From assembly GCA_027186245.1 (NCBI GenBank), contig CP114482.1, forward strand, positions 23,083,209-23,147,208: a stretch of DNA of 64,000 nt, in the 5' to 3' direction. The stretch comes from Coriaria nepalensis. Lineage: Eukaryota > Streptophyta > Magnoliopsida > Cucurbitales > Coriariaceae. Within the stretch, counting starts at the first letter, position 1; each line of letters opens with the position of its first letter. Positions 12,401-25,344 of the stretch are shown here, one piece after another. A program made the translations under genes and the position numbers. The notes beneath the pieces were generated by a model. It did no database searches. It saw only the letters and a list, made by a program, of their open reading frames with translations, and was not told the origin of the DNA.

Positions 12401-14030
12401 AACTAATTTAGAATGATTTAATGACAAGAAGAGACTCAGTGACATGACTTTAAGGCTAAACAAATGCATTGTTGCCTATAATAGATCAACTGCAAGTTAT
12501 GCACGAAAGTCATGTTTAAAGCCCGAATTTCATTCGTAGTGATTTAGAATGATTTACTGACTAAAAGAGACGCAAAAATATGACTTGAACGCTAAAAAAT
12601 GCATAGTTGCCATCAATAGATCAATTGCATGTTATGCACTAAAGTTGCATTTTAAATGCAAAAAGAGAATTGGTTCGAAGTGCCTTCAAACAATTTAATG
12701 ATTGAAAATACTGAGTGATATGCTTTTTAATGCTAAAATAATGCATTGTTGTCTTCAATAGATTAATTACAAGTTATGTATGAAAATAATATTTGAAGGG
12801 CAAAAATAGAATTCGTTCGAATTAATTTAGAATGATTTAAAGACAAAAAGAGACTCAATGACATGACTTTAAGGCTAAACAAATGCATTGTTACCTTCAG
12901 TAGATCAACTGCAAGTTACGCACGAAAGTCATGTTTAAAGGCCGAATTTCGTTCGAAGCGATTCAGAATGATTTATTGACTAAAAGAGACGCAAAAATAT
13001 GACTTGAACGCTAAAAAAGGCATAGTTGGCATCAATAGATCAATTGCAAGTTATGCACGAAAGTCGGGTTTTAAATGCAAAAAGAGAATTGGTTCGAAGT
13101 GCCTACAAACAATTTAATGATTGAAAAGACTGAGTGATATGCTTTTTAATGCTAAAATAATGCATTGTTGTCTTCAATAGATTAATTACAGGTTATGTAA
13201 GAAAATAATATTTGAAGGGCGAAAATAGAATTCGTTCGAACTAATTTAGAATGATTTAATGACTAGAAGAGACTCAGTGACATGACTTTAAGGCTAAACA
13301 AATGCATTGTTGCCTATAATAGATCAACTGCAAGTTATGCAAGAAAGTCATGTTTAAAGGCCGAATTTCATTCGTAGTGATTTAGAATGATTTACTGACT
13401 AAAAGAGACAAAAAAATATGACTTGAACGCTAAAAAAGGCATAGTTGCCATCAATAGATCAGTTGTAAGTTATGCACGAAAGTCGCGTTTTAAATGCAAA
13501 TACAGAATTGGTTCAAAGTGCCTTCAAACAATTTAATGATTGAAAAGACTGAGTGATATGCTTTTTAATGCTAAAATAATGCATTGTTGTCTTCAATAGA
13601 TTAATTACAATTTATGTAAGAAAATAATATTTGAAGGGCGAAAATAGAATTCGTTCGAACTAATTTAGAATGATTTAATGACTAGAAGAGACTCAGTGAC
13701 ATGACTTTAAGGCTAAACAAATGCATTGTTGCCTTCAATAGATCAACTGCAAGTTATGCACGAAAGTCATGTTTAAATGCCGAATTTCATACGAAGTGAT
13801 TTAGAATGATTTACTCACTAAAGGAGACGCAAAAATATGACTTTAAAGTTAAAAAAATGCATAGTTGCCATCAATAGATCAATTGCAAATTATGCATGAA
13901 GATGGCGTTCTAAAGGCAAAAAGAGAATTGGTTCGAAGTGCCGTCAAACAATTTAATGATTGAAAAGACTGAGTGATATGCTTTTTAATGCTAAAATAAT
14001 GCATTGTTGTCTTCAATAGATTAATTACAA
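4400..14030 (+). repeat. 4611-bp (11-unit) super-repeat built of 2096- and 2515-bp blocks
   Basis: The ACTCACTAAAGGAG marker occurs at 4591, 6687, 9202, 11298 and 13813, with spacings 2096, 2515, 2096, 2515. The 2096-bp block is 5 trimers plus 1 bp. The 2515-bp block is the same 5 trimers plus one extra trimer at about 8590-9000 and 13200-13610, which carries GCAAGAAAGTC and TTGTAAGTT variants. One long period is therefore 4611 bp (11 trimers + 2 bp), present about twice. The two long copies are almost identical; differences noticed include ACTAAAAG versus ACAAAAAG (8230 and 12841), CATTCG versus CGTTCG (8339 and 12950) and GGGCGG versus GAGCGG (5663 and 10274). Edges are approximate. Confidence 0.85.
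4479..4755 (+). repeat. Diverged C3-A* monomer pair (type copy)
   Basis: A C monomer (4479-4614) with AAATGCCGAATTTCATACG and ACTCACTAAAGGAGACGC is followed directly by a diverged A monomer (4615-4755, 141 bp). The A monomer has seven As after its first 14 bases and ends its middle with AAATTATGCATGAAGATGGC and GTTCTAAA. Both halves travel together: A* starts are 4615, 6711, 9226, 11322, 13837, 17191, 20545 and 23479, then (slightly different forms) 44021, 48633, 53245, 55342, 56181 and 57020. The pair spans the boundary between two trimers. It is a convenient marker for block duplications; the spacings 2096, 2515 and 3354 come from it. Confidence 0.9.
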
Positions 14031-17000
14031 GTTATGTAAGAAAATAATATTTGAAAGGCGAAAATAGAATTCGTTCGAATTAATTTAGAATGATTTGAAG
14101 ACTAAAAGAGACTCAATGACATGACTTTAAGGCTAAACAAATGCATTGTTACCTTCAATAGATCAACTGCAAGTTACGCACGAAAGTCGTGTTTAAAGGC
14201 CGAATTTCGTTCGAAGCGATTTAGAATGATTTACTGACTAAAAGAGACGCAAAAATATGACTTGAACGCTAAAAAATGCATAGTTGCCATCAATAGATCA
14301 AGTCCAAGTTATGCACGAAAGTCGCGTTTTAAATGCAAAAAGAGAATTGGTTCGAAGTGCCTTCAAACAATTTAATGATTGAAAAGACTGAGTGATATGC
14401 TTTTTAATGCTAAAATAATGCATAGTTATCTTCAATAGATTAATTACAAGTTATGTAAGAAAATAATATTTGAAGGGCGAAAATAGAATTCGTTCGAATT
14501 AATTTAGAATGATTTGAAGACTAAAAGAGACTCAATGACATGACTTTAAGGCTAAACAAATGCATTGTTACCTTCAATAGATAAACTGCAAGTTACGCAC
14601 GAAAGTCGTGTTTAAAGGCCGAATTTCGTTCGAAGCGATTTAGAATGATTTACTGACTAAAAGAGACGAAAAAATATGAGTTGAACGCTAAAAAAGGCAT
14701 AGTTGCCATCAATAGATCAAGTCCAAGTTATGCACGAAAGTCGCGTTTTAAATGCAAATACAGAATTGGTTCGAAGTGCCTTCAAACAATTTAATGATTG
14801 AAAAGACTGAGTTATATGCTTTTTAATGCTAAAATAATGCATTGTTGTCTTCAATAGATTAATTACAAGTTATGTATGAAAATAATATTTGAAGGGCGAA
14901 AATTGAATTCGTTCGAACTAATTTAGAATGATTTAATGACAAGAAGAGACTCAGTGACATGACTTTAAGGCTAAACAAATGCATTGTTGCCTATAATAGA
15001 TCAACTGCAAGTTATGCACGAAAGTCATGTTTAAAGCCCGAATTTCATTCGTAGTGATTTAGAATGATTTACTGACTAAAAGAGACGCAAAAATATGACT
15101 TGAACGCTAAAAAATGCATAGTTGCCATCAATAGATCAATTGCATGTTATGCACTAAAGTTGCATTTTAAATGCAAAAAGAGAATTGGTTCGAAGTGCCT
15201 TCAAACAATTTAATGATTGAAAATACTGAGTGATATGCTTTTTAATGCTAAAATAATGCATTGTTGTCTTCAATAGATTAATTACAAGTTATGTATGAAA
15301 ATAATATTTGAAGGGCAAAAATAGAATTCGTTCGAATTAATTTAGAATGATTTAAAGACTAAAAGAGACTCAATGACATGACTTTAAGGCTAAACAAATG
15401 CATTGTTACCTTCAGTAGATCAACTGCAAGTTACGCACGAAAGTCATGTTTAAAGGCCGAATTTCGTTCGAAGCGATTCAGAATGATTTATTGACTAAAA
15501 GAGACGCAAAAATATGACTTGAACGCTAAAAAAGGCATAGTTGGCATCAATAGATCAATTGCAAGTTATGCACGAAAGTCGGGTTTTAAATGCAAAAAGA
15601 GAATTGGTTCGAAGTCCCTACAAACAATTTAATGATTGAAAAGACTGAGTGATATGCTTTTTAATGCTAAAATAATGCATTGTTGTCTTCAATAGATTAA
15701 TTACAGGTTATGTAAGAAAATAATATTTGAAGGGCGAAAATAGAATTCGTTCGAACTAATTTAGAATGATTTAATGACTAGAAGAGACTCAGTGACATGA
15801 CTTTAAGGCTAAACAAATGCATTGTTGCCTTCAATAGATCAACTGCAAGTTACGCACGAAAGTCATGTTTCAAGGCCGAATTTCGTTTGAAGTGATTTAG
15901 AATGAGTTACTGACTAAAAAGAGACGCAAAAATATGACTTGAACGCTAAAAAAGGCATAGTTGCCATCAATAGATCAATTGCAAGTTATGCACGAAAGTC
16001 GCGTTTTAAATGCAAAAAGAGAATTGGTTCGAAGTGCCTTCAAACAATTTAATGATTGAAAAGACTGAGTGATATGCTTTTTAATGCTAAAATAATGCAT
16101 TGTTGTCTTCAATAGATTAATTACAAGTTATGCAAGAAAATAATATTTGAAGGGCGAAAATTGAATTCGTTCGAACTAATTTAGAATGATTTAATGACAA
16201 GAAGAGACTCAGTAACATGACTTTAAGGCTAAACAAATGCATTGTTGCCTATAATAGATCAACTGCAAGTTATGCACGAAAGTCATGTTTAAAGGCCGAA
16301 TTTCGTTCGTAGTGATTTAAAATCATTTACTGACTAAAAGAGACGCAAAAATATGACTTGAACGCTAAGAAATGCATAGTTGCCATCAATAGATCAATTG
16401 CAAGTTATGGACTAAAGTTGCGTTTTAAATGCAAAAAGAGAATTGGTTCGAAGTGCCTTCAAACAATTTAATGATTGAAAAGACTGAGTGATATGCTTTT
16501 TAATGGTAAAATAATGCATTGTTGTCTTCAATAGATTAATTACAAGTTATGTAAGAAAATAATATTTGAAGGGCGAAAATTGAATTCGTTCGAACTAATT
16601 TAGAATGATTTAATGACTAGAAGAGACTCAGTGACATGACTTTAAGGCTAAACAAATGCATTGTTGCCTATAATAGATCAACTGCAAGTTATGCAAGAAA
16701 GTCATGTTTAAAGGCCGAATTTCATTCGTAGTGATTTAGAATGATTTACTGACTAAAAGAGACGAAAAAATATGACTTGAACGCTAAAAAAGGCATAGTT
16801 GCCATCAATAGATCAGTTGCAAGTTATGCACGAAAGTCGCGTTTTAAATGCAAATACAGAATTGGTTCAAAGTGCCTTCAAACAATTTAATGATTGAAAA
16901 GACTGAGTGATATGCTTTTTAATGCTAAAATAATGCATTGTTGTCTTCAATAGATTAATTACAATTTATGTAAGAAAATAATATTTGAAGGGCGAAAATA

Positions 17001-20000
17001 GAATTCGTTCGAACTAATTTAGAATGATTTAATGACTAGAAGAGACTCAGTGACATGACTTTAAGGCTAAACAAATGCATTGTTGCCTTCAATAGATCAA
17101 CTGCAAGTTATGCACGAAAGTCATGTTTAAATGCCGAATTTCATACGAAGTGATTTAGAATGATTTACTCACTAAAGGAGACGCAAAAATATGACTTTAA
17201 AGTTAAAAAAATGCATAGTTGCCATCAATAGATCAATTGCAAATTATGCATGAAGATGGCGTTCTAAAGGCAAAAAGAGAATTGGTTCGAAGTGCCGTCA
17301 AACAATTTAATGATTGAAAAGACTGAGTGATATGCTTTTTAATGCTAAAATAATGCATTGTTGTCTTCAATAGATTAATTACAAGTTATGTAAGAAAATA
17401 ATATTTGAAGGGCGAAAATAGAATTCGTTCGAATTAATTTAGAATGATTTGAAGACTAAAAGAGACTCAATGACATGACTTTAAGGCTAAACAAATGCAT
17501 TGTTACCTTCAATAGATCAACTGCAAGTTACGCACGAAAGTCGTGTTTAAAGGCCGAATTTCGTTCGAAGCGATTTAGAATGATTTACTGACTAAAAGAG
17601 ACGAAAAAATATGACTTGAGCGCTAAAAAAGGCATAGTTGCCATCAATAGATCAAGTCCAAGTTATGCACGAAAGTCGCGTTTTAAATGCAAATACAGAA
17701 TTGGTTCGAAGTGCCTTCAAACAATTTAATGATTGAAAAGACTGAGTTATATGCTTTTTAATGCTAAAATAATGCATTGTTGTCTTCAATAGATTAATTA
17801 CAAGTTATGTATGAAAATAATATTTGAAGGGCGAAAATTGAATTCGTTCGAACTAATTTAGAATGATTTAATGACAAGAAGAGACTCAGTGACATGACTT
17901 TAAGGCTAAACAAATGCATTGTTGCCTATAATAGATCAACTGCAAGTTATGCACGAAAGTCATGTTTAAAGCCCGAATTTCATTCGTAGTGATTTAGAAT
18001 GATTTACTGACTAAAAGAGACGCAAAAATATGACTTGAACGCTAAAAAATGCATAGTTGCCATCAATAGATCAAGTCCAAGTTATGCACGAAAGTCGCGT
18101 TTTAAATGCAAATACAGAATTGGTTCGAAGTGCCTTCAAACAATTTAATGATTGAAAAGACTGAGTTATATGCTTTTTAATGCTAAAATAATGCATTGTT
18201 GTCTTCAATAGATTAATTACAAGTTATGTATGAAAATAATATTTGAAGGGCGAAAATTGAATTCGTTCGAACTAATTTAGAATGATTTAATGACAAGAAG
18301 AGACTCAGTGACATGACTTTAAGGCTAAACAAATGCATTGTTGCCTATAATAGATCAACTGCAAGTTATGCACGAAAGTCATGTTTAAAGCCCGAATTTC
18401 ATTCGTAGTGATTTAGAATGATTTACTGACTAAAAGAGACGCAAAAATATGACTTGAACGCTAAAAAATGCATAGTTGCCATCAATAGATCAATTGCATG
18501 TTATGCACTAAAGTTGCATTTTAAATGCAAAAAGAGAATTGGTTCGAAGTGCCTTCAAACAATTTAATGATTGAAAATACTGAGTGATATGCTTTTTAAT
18601 GCTAAAATAATGCATTGTTGTCTTCAATAGATTAATTACAAGTTATGTATGAAAATAATATTTGAAGGGCAAAAATAGAATTCGTTCGAATTAATTTAGA
18701 ATGATTTAAAGACTAAAAGAGACTCAATGACATGACTTTAAGGCTAAACAAATGCATTGTTACCTTCAGTAGATCAACTGCAAGTTACGCACGAAAGTCA
18801 TGTTTAAAGGCCGAATTTCGTTCGAAGCGATTCAGAATGATTTATTGACTAAAAGAGACGCAAAAATATGACTTGAACGCTAAAAAAGGCATAGTTGGCA
18901 TCAATAGATCAATTGCAAGTTATGCACGAAAGTCGGGTTTTAAATGCAAAAAGAGAATTGGTTCGAAGTCCCTACAAACAATTTAATGATTGAAAAGACT
19001 GAGTGATATGCTTTTTAATGCTAAAATAATGCATTGTTGTCTTCAATAGATTAATTACAGGTTATGTAAGAAAATAATATTTGAAGGGCGAAAATAGAAT
19101 TCGTTCGAACTAATTTAGAATGATTTAATGACTAGAAGAGACTCAGTGACATGACTTTAAGGCTAAACAAATGCATTGTTGCCTTCAATAGATCAACTGC
19201 AAGTTACGCACGAAAGTCATGTTTCAAGGCCGAATTTCGTTTGAAGTGATTTAGAATGAGTTACTGACTAAAAAGAGACGCAAAAATATGACTTGAACGC
19301 TAAAAAAGGCATAGTTGCCATCAATAGATCAATTGCAAGTTATGCACGAAAGTCGCGTTTTAAATGCAAAAAGAGAATTGGTTCGAAGTGCCTTCAAACA
19401 ATTTAATGATTGAAAAGACTGAGTGATATGCTTTTTAATGCTAAAATAATGCATTGTTGTCTTCAATAGATTAATTACAAGTTATGCAAGAAAATAATAT
19501 TTGAAGGGCGAAAATTGAATTCGTTCGAACTAATTTAGAATGATTTAATGACAAGAAGAGACTCAGTAACATGACTTTAAGGCTAAACAAATGCATTGTT
19601 GCCTATAATAGATCAACTGCAAGTTATGCACGAAAGTCATGTTTAAAGGCCGAATTTCGTTCGTAGTGATTTAAAATCATTTACTGACTAAAAGAGACGC
19701 AAAAATATGACTTGAACGCTAAGAAATGCATAGTTGCCATCAATAGATCAATTGCAAGTTATGGACTAAAGTTGCGTTTTAAATGCAAAAAGAGAATTGG
19801 TTCGAAGTGCCTTCAAACAATTTAATGATTGAAAAGACTGAGTGATATGCTTTTTAATGGTAAAATAATGCATTGTTGTCTTCAATAGATTAATTACAAG
19901 TTATGTAAGAAAATAATATTTGAAGGGCGAAAATTGAATTCGTTCGAACTAATTTAGAATGATTTAATGACTAGAAGAGACTCAGTGACATGACTTTAAG

Positions 20001-21540
20001 GCTAAACAAATGCATTGTTGCCTATAATAGATCAACTGCAAGTTATGCAAGAAAGTCATGTTTAAAGGCCGAATTTCATTCGTAGTGATTTAGAATGATT
20101 TACTGACTAAAAGAGACGAAAAAATATGACTTGAACGCTAAAAAAGGCATAGTTGCCATCAATAGATCAGTTGCAAGTTATGCACGAAAGTCGCGTTTTA
20201 AATGCAAATACAGAATTGGTTCAAAGTGCCTTCAAACAATTTAATGATTGAAAAGACTGAGTGATATGCTTTTTAATGCTAAAATAATGCATTGTTGTCT
20301 TCAATAGATTAATTACAATTTATGTAAGAAAATAATATTTGAAGGGCGAAAATAGAATTCGTTCGAACTAATTTAGAATGATTTAATGACTAGAAGAGAC
20401 TCAGTGACATGACTTTAAGGCTAAACAAATGCATTGTTGCCTTCAATAGATCAACTGCAAGTTATGCACGAAAGTCATGTTTAAATGCCGAATTTCATAC
20501 GAAGTGATTTAGAATGATTTACTCACTAAAGGAGACGCAAAAATATGACTTTAAAGTTAAAAAAATGCATAGTTGCCATCAATAGATCAATTGCAAATTA
20601 TGCATGAAGATGGCGTTCTAAAGGCAAAAAGAGAATTGGTTCGAAGTGCCGTCAAACAATTTAATGATTGAAAAGACTGAGTGATATGCTTTTTAATGCT
20701 AAAATAATGCATTGTTGTCTTCAATAGATTAATTACAAGTTATGTAAGAAAATAATATTTGAAGGGCGAAAATAGAATTCGTTCGAATTAATTTAGAATG
20801 ATTTGAAGACTAAAAGAGACTCAATGACATGACTTTAAGGCTAAACAAATGCATTGTTACCTTCAATAGATCAACTGCAAGTTACGCACGAAAGTCGTGT
20901 TTAAAGGCCGAATTTCGTTCGAAGCGATTTAGAATGATTTACTGACTAAAAGAGACGAAAAAATATGACTTGAGCGCTAAAAAAGGCATAGTTGCCATCA
21001 ATAGATCAAGTCCAAGTTATGCACGAAAGTCGCGTTTTAAATGCAAATACAGAATTGGTTCAAAGTGCCTTCAAACAATTTAATGATTGAAAAGACTGAG
21101 TTATATGCTTTTTAATGCTAAAATAATGCATTGTTGTCTTCAATAGATTAATTACAAGTTATGTATGAAAATAATATTTGAAGGGCGAAAATTGAATTCG
21201 TTCGAACTAATTTAGAATGATTTAATGACAAGAAGAGACTCAGTGACATGACTTTAAGGCTAAACAAATGCATTGTTGCCTATAATAGATCAACTGCAAG
21301 TTATGCACGAAAGTCATGTTTAAAGCCCGAATTTCATTCGTAGTGATTTAGAATGATTTACTGACTAAAAGAGACGCAAAAATATGACTTGAACGCTAAA
21401 AAATGCATAGTTGCCATCAATAGATCAATTGCATGTTATGCACTAAAGTTGCATTTTAAATGCAAAAAGAGAATTGGTTCGAAGTGCCTTCAAACAATTT
21501 AATGATTGAAAATACTGAGTGATATGCTTTTTAATGCTAA
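13330..21540 (+). repeat. 3354-bp (8-unit) super-repeat, two and a half copies
   Basis: Three independent private variants recur at exactly 3354 bp: GCAAGAAAGTC (C monomer) at 13337, 16691 and 20045; the C3-A* marker at 13813, 17167 and 20521; and AATGAGTTACTGACTAAAAAG at about 15904 and 19258. 3354 is 8 x 419 + 2, the two extra bases being the A* poly-A base and the extra A of ACTAAAAAGAG. Copies differ by internal unit exchange: one trimer with AAGTCCAAG is duplicated around 18001-18420 but single in the third copy, which ends near 21540 where it joins different sequence. It overlaps the last part of the 4611-bp super-repeat, so one arose inside the other. Confidence 0.85.
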
Positions 21541-21639
21541 AATAATGCATAGTTATCTTCAATAGATTAATTACAAGTTATGTAAGAAAATAATATTTGA
21601 AGGGCGAAAATAGAATTCGTTCGAATTAATTTAGAATGA

Positions 21640-24600
21640 TTTAATGACTAGAAGAGACTCAGTGACATGACCTTAAGGCTAAACAAATGCATTGTTGCCT
21701 ATAATAGATCAACTGCAAGTTATGCACGAAAGTCATGTTTAAAGGCCGAATTTCGTTCGTAGTGATTTAGAAAGATTTACTGACTAAAAGAGACGCAAAA
21801 ATATGACTTGAACGCTAAGAAATGCATAGTTGCCATCAATTGATCAATTGCAAGTTATGCACTAAAGTTGCGTTTTAAATGCAAAAAGAGAATTGGTTCG
21901 AAGTGCCTTCAAACAATTTGATGATTGAAAAGACTGAGTGATATGCTTTTTAATGCTAAAATAATGCATAGTTATCTTCAATAGATTAATTACAAATTAT
22001 GGAAGAAAATAATATTTGAATGGGGAAAATAGAATTCGTTCGAACTAATTTAGAATGATTTAATGACTAGAAGAGACTCAATGACATGACTTTAAGGCTA
22101 AACAAATGCATTGTTACCTTCAGTAGATCAACTGCAAGTTACGCACGAAAGTCATGTTTAAAGGCCGAATTTCGTTCGAAGCGATTCAGAATGATTTACT
22201 GACTAAAAGAGACGCAAAAATATGACTTGAACGCTAAAAAAGGCATAGTTGCCATCAATAGATCAATTGCAAGTTAAGCACGAAAGTCGCGTTTTAAATG
22301 CAAAAAGAGAATTCGTTCGTAGTGCCTTCAAACAATTTAACGATTGAAAAGACTGAGTGATATGCTTTTTAATGGTAAAATAATGCATTGTTGTCTTCAA
22401 TAGATTAATTACAAGTTACGTAAGAAAATAATATTTGAATGGCGAAAATAGAATTCGTTCGAACTAATTTAGAATGATTTAATGACTAGAAGAGACTCAA
22501 TGACATGACTTTAAGGCTAAACAAATGCATTGTTACCTTCAGTAGATCAACTGCAAGTTACGCACGAAAGTCATGTTTAAAGGCCGAATTTCGTTCGAAG
22601 CGATTCAGAATGATTTACTGACTAAAAGGGGCGCAAAAATATGACTTGAACGCTAAAAAATGCATAGTTGCGATCAATAGATCAATTGCAAGTTATGCAC
22701 GAAAGTCGCGTTTTAAATGCAAAAAGAGAATTGGTTCGAAGTGCCTACAAACAATTTAATGATTGAAAAGACTGAGTGATATGCTTTTTAATGCTAAAAT
22801 AATGCATTGTTGTCTTCAATAGATTAATTACAGGTTATGTAAGAAAATAATATTTGAAGGGCGAAAATAGAATTCGTTCGAACTAATTTAGAATGATTTA
22901 ATGACTAGAAGAGACTCAGTGACATGACTTTAAGGCTAAACAAATGCATTGTCGCCTATAATAGATCAACTGCAAGTTATGCACGAAAGTCATGTTTAAA
23001 GGCCGAATTTCATTCGTAGTGATTTAGAATGATTTACTGACTAAAAGAGACGCAAAAATATGACTTGAACGCTAAAAAATGCATAGTTGCCATCAATAGA
23101 TCAATTGCAAGTTATGCACGAAAGTCGCGTTTTAAATGCAAAAAGAGAATTGGTTCGAAGTGCCTTCAAACAATTTAATGATTGAAAAGACTGAGTGATA
23201 TGCTTTTTAATGCTAAAATAATGCATTGTTATCTTCAATAGATTAATTACAAGTTATGTAAGAAAATAATATTTGAAGGGCGAAAATAGAATTCGTTCGA
23301 ACTAATTTAGAATGATTTAATGACTAGAAGAGACTCAGTGACATGACTTTAAGGCTAAACAAATGCATTGTTGCCTTCAATAGATCAACTGCAAGTTATG
23401 CACGAAAGTCATGTTTAAATGCCGAATTTCATACGAAGTGATTTAGAATGATTTACTCACTAAAGGAGACGCAAAAATATGACTTTAAAGTTAAAAAAAT
23501 GCATAGTTGCCATCAATAGATCAATTGCAAATTATGCATGAAGATGGCGTTCTAAAGGCAAAAAGAGAATTGGTTCGAAGTCCCGTCAAACAATTTAATG
23601 ATTGAAAAGACTGAGTGATATGCTTGTTAATGCTAAAATAATGCATTGTTGTCTTCAATAGATTAATTACAAGTTATGTAAGAAAATAATATTTGAAGGG
23701 CGAAAATTGAATTCGTTCGAACTAATTTAGAATGATTTAATGACAAGAAGAGACTCAGTGACATGACTTTAAGGCTAAACAAATGCATTGTTGCCTATAA
23801 TAGATCAACTGCAAGTTATGCACGAAAGTCATGTTTAAAGGCCGAATTTCATTCGTAGTGATTTAGAATGATTTACTGACTAAAAGAGACGCAAAAATAT
23901 GACTTGAACGCTAAAAAATGCATAGTTGCCATCAATAGATCAATTGCAAGTTATGCACGAAAGTCGCGTTTTAAATGCAAAAAGAGAATTGGTTCGAAGT
24001 GCCTTCAAACAATTTAATGATTGAAAAGACTAAGTGATATGCTTTTTAATGCTAAAATAATGCATAGTTATCTTCAATAGATTAATTACAAGTTATGTAA
24101 GAAAATAATATTTGAAGGGCGAAAATAGAATTCGTTCGAATTAATTTAGAATGATTTGAAGACTAAAAGAGACTCAATGACATGACTTTAAGGCTAAACA
24201 AATGCATTGTTACCTTCAATAGATCAACTGCAAGTTACGCACGAAAGTCGTGTTTAAAGGCCGAATTTCGTTCGAAGCGATTTAGAATGATTTACTGACT
24301 AAAAGAGACGAAAAAATATGACTTGAACGCTAAAAAAGGCATAGTTGCCATCAATAGATCAAGTCCAAGTTATGCACGAAAGTCGCGTTTTAAATGCAAA
24401 TACAGAATTGGTTCAAAGTGCCTTCAAACAATTTAATGATTGAAAAGACTGAGTTATATGCTTTTTAATGCTAAAATAATGCATTGTTGTCTTCAATAGA
24501 TTAATTACAAGTTATGTATGAAAATAATATTTGAAGGGCGAAAATTGAATTCGTTCGAACTAATTTAGAATGATTTAATGACAAGAAGAGACTCAGTGAC

Positions 24601-25344
24601 ATGACTTTAAGGCTAAACAAATGCATTGTTGCCTATAATAGATCAACTGCAAGTTATGCACGAAAGTCATGTTTAAAGCCCGAATTTCATTCGTAGTGAT
24701 TTAGAATGATTTACTGACTAAAAGAGACGCAAAAATATGACTTGAACGCTAAAAAATGCATAGTTGCCATCAATAGATCAATTGCATGTTATGCACTAAA
24801 GTTGCATTTTAAATGCAAAAAGAGAATTGGTTCGAAGTGCCTTCAAACAATTTAATGATTGAAAATACTGAGTGATATGCTTTTTAATGCTAAAATAATG
24901 CATTGTTGTCTTCAATAGATTAATTACAAGTTATGTATGAAAATAATATTTGAAGGGCAAAAATAGAATTCGTTCGAATTAATTTAGAATGATTTAAAGA
25001 CTAAAAGAGACTCAATGACATGACTTTAAGGCTAAACAAATGCATTGTTACCTTCAGTAGATCAACTGCAAGTTACGCACGAAAGTCATGTTTAAAGGCC
25101 GAATTTCGTTCGAAGCGATTCAGAATGATTTATTGACTAAAAGAGACGCAAAAATATGACTTGAACGCTAAAAAAGGCATAGTTGGCATCAATAGATCAA
25201 TTGCAAGTTATGCACGAAAGTCGGGTTTTAAATGCAAAAAGAGAATTGGTTCGAAGTGCCTACAAACAATTTAATGATTGAAAAGACTGAGTGATATGCT
25301 TTTTAATGCTAAAATAATGCATTGTTGTCTTCAATAGATTAATT
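21640..25344 (+). repeat. Right copy of the 3.7-kb block
   Basis: Partner of 2780-6480 at +18864 bp. It starts just after a B1-type segment at about 21540-21630 that joins it to the 3354-bp super-repeat, and ends just before the 20-bp micro-duplication at 25361. Small differences from the left copy include CAATTGATC versus CTATTGATC (21837 and 2973) and TGGGGAAAAT versus TGGCGAAAAT (22021 and 3157). It contains the last of the early C3-A* pairs (A* start 23479); none is seen again until 44021. Confidence 0.8.
21837..21850. other. 14-bp perfect palindrome created by one substitution
   Basis: The bases read CAATTGATCAATTG, equal to their own reverse complement. Ordinary A monomers have CAATAGATCAATTG here, so a single A-to-T change completes the dyad. 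It is a private variant of this block; the related copy at about 2974 reads CTATTGATCAATTG. I would not assign it a function. Confidence 0.5.
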
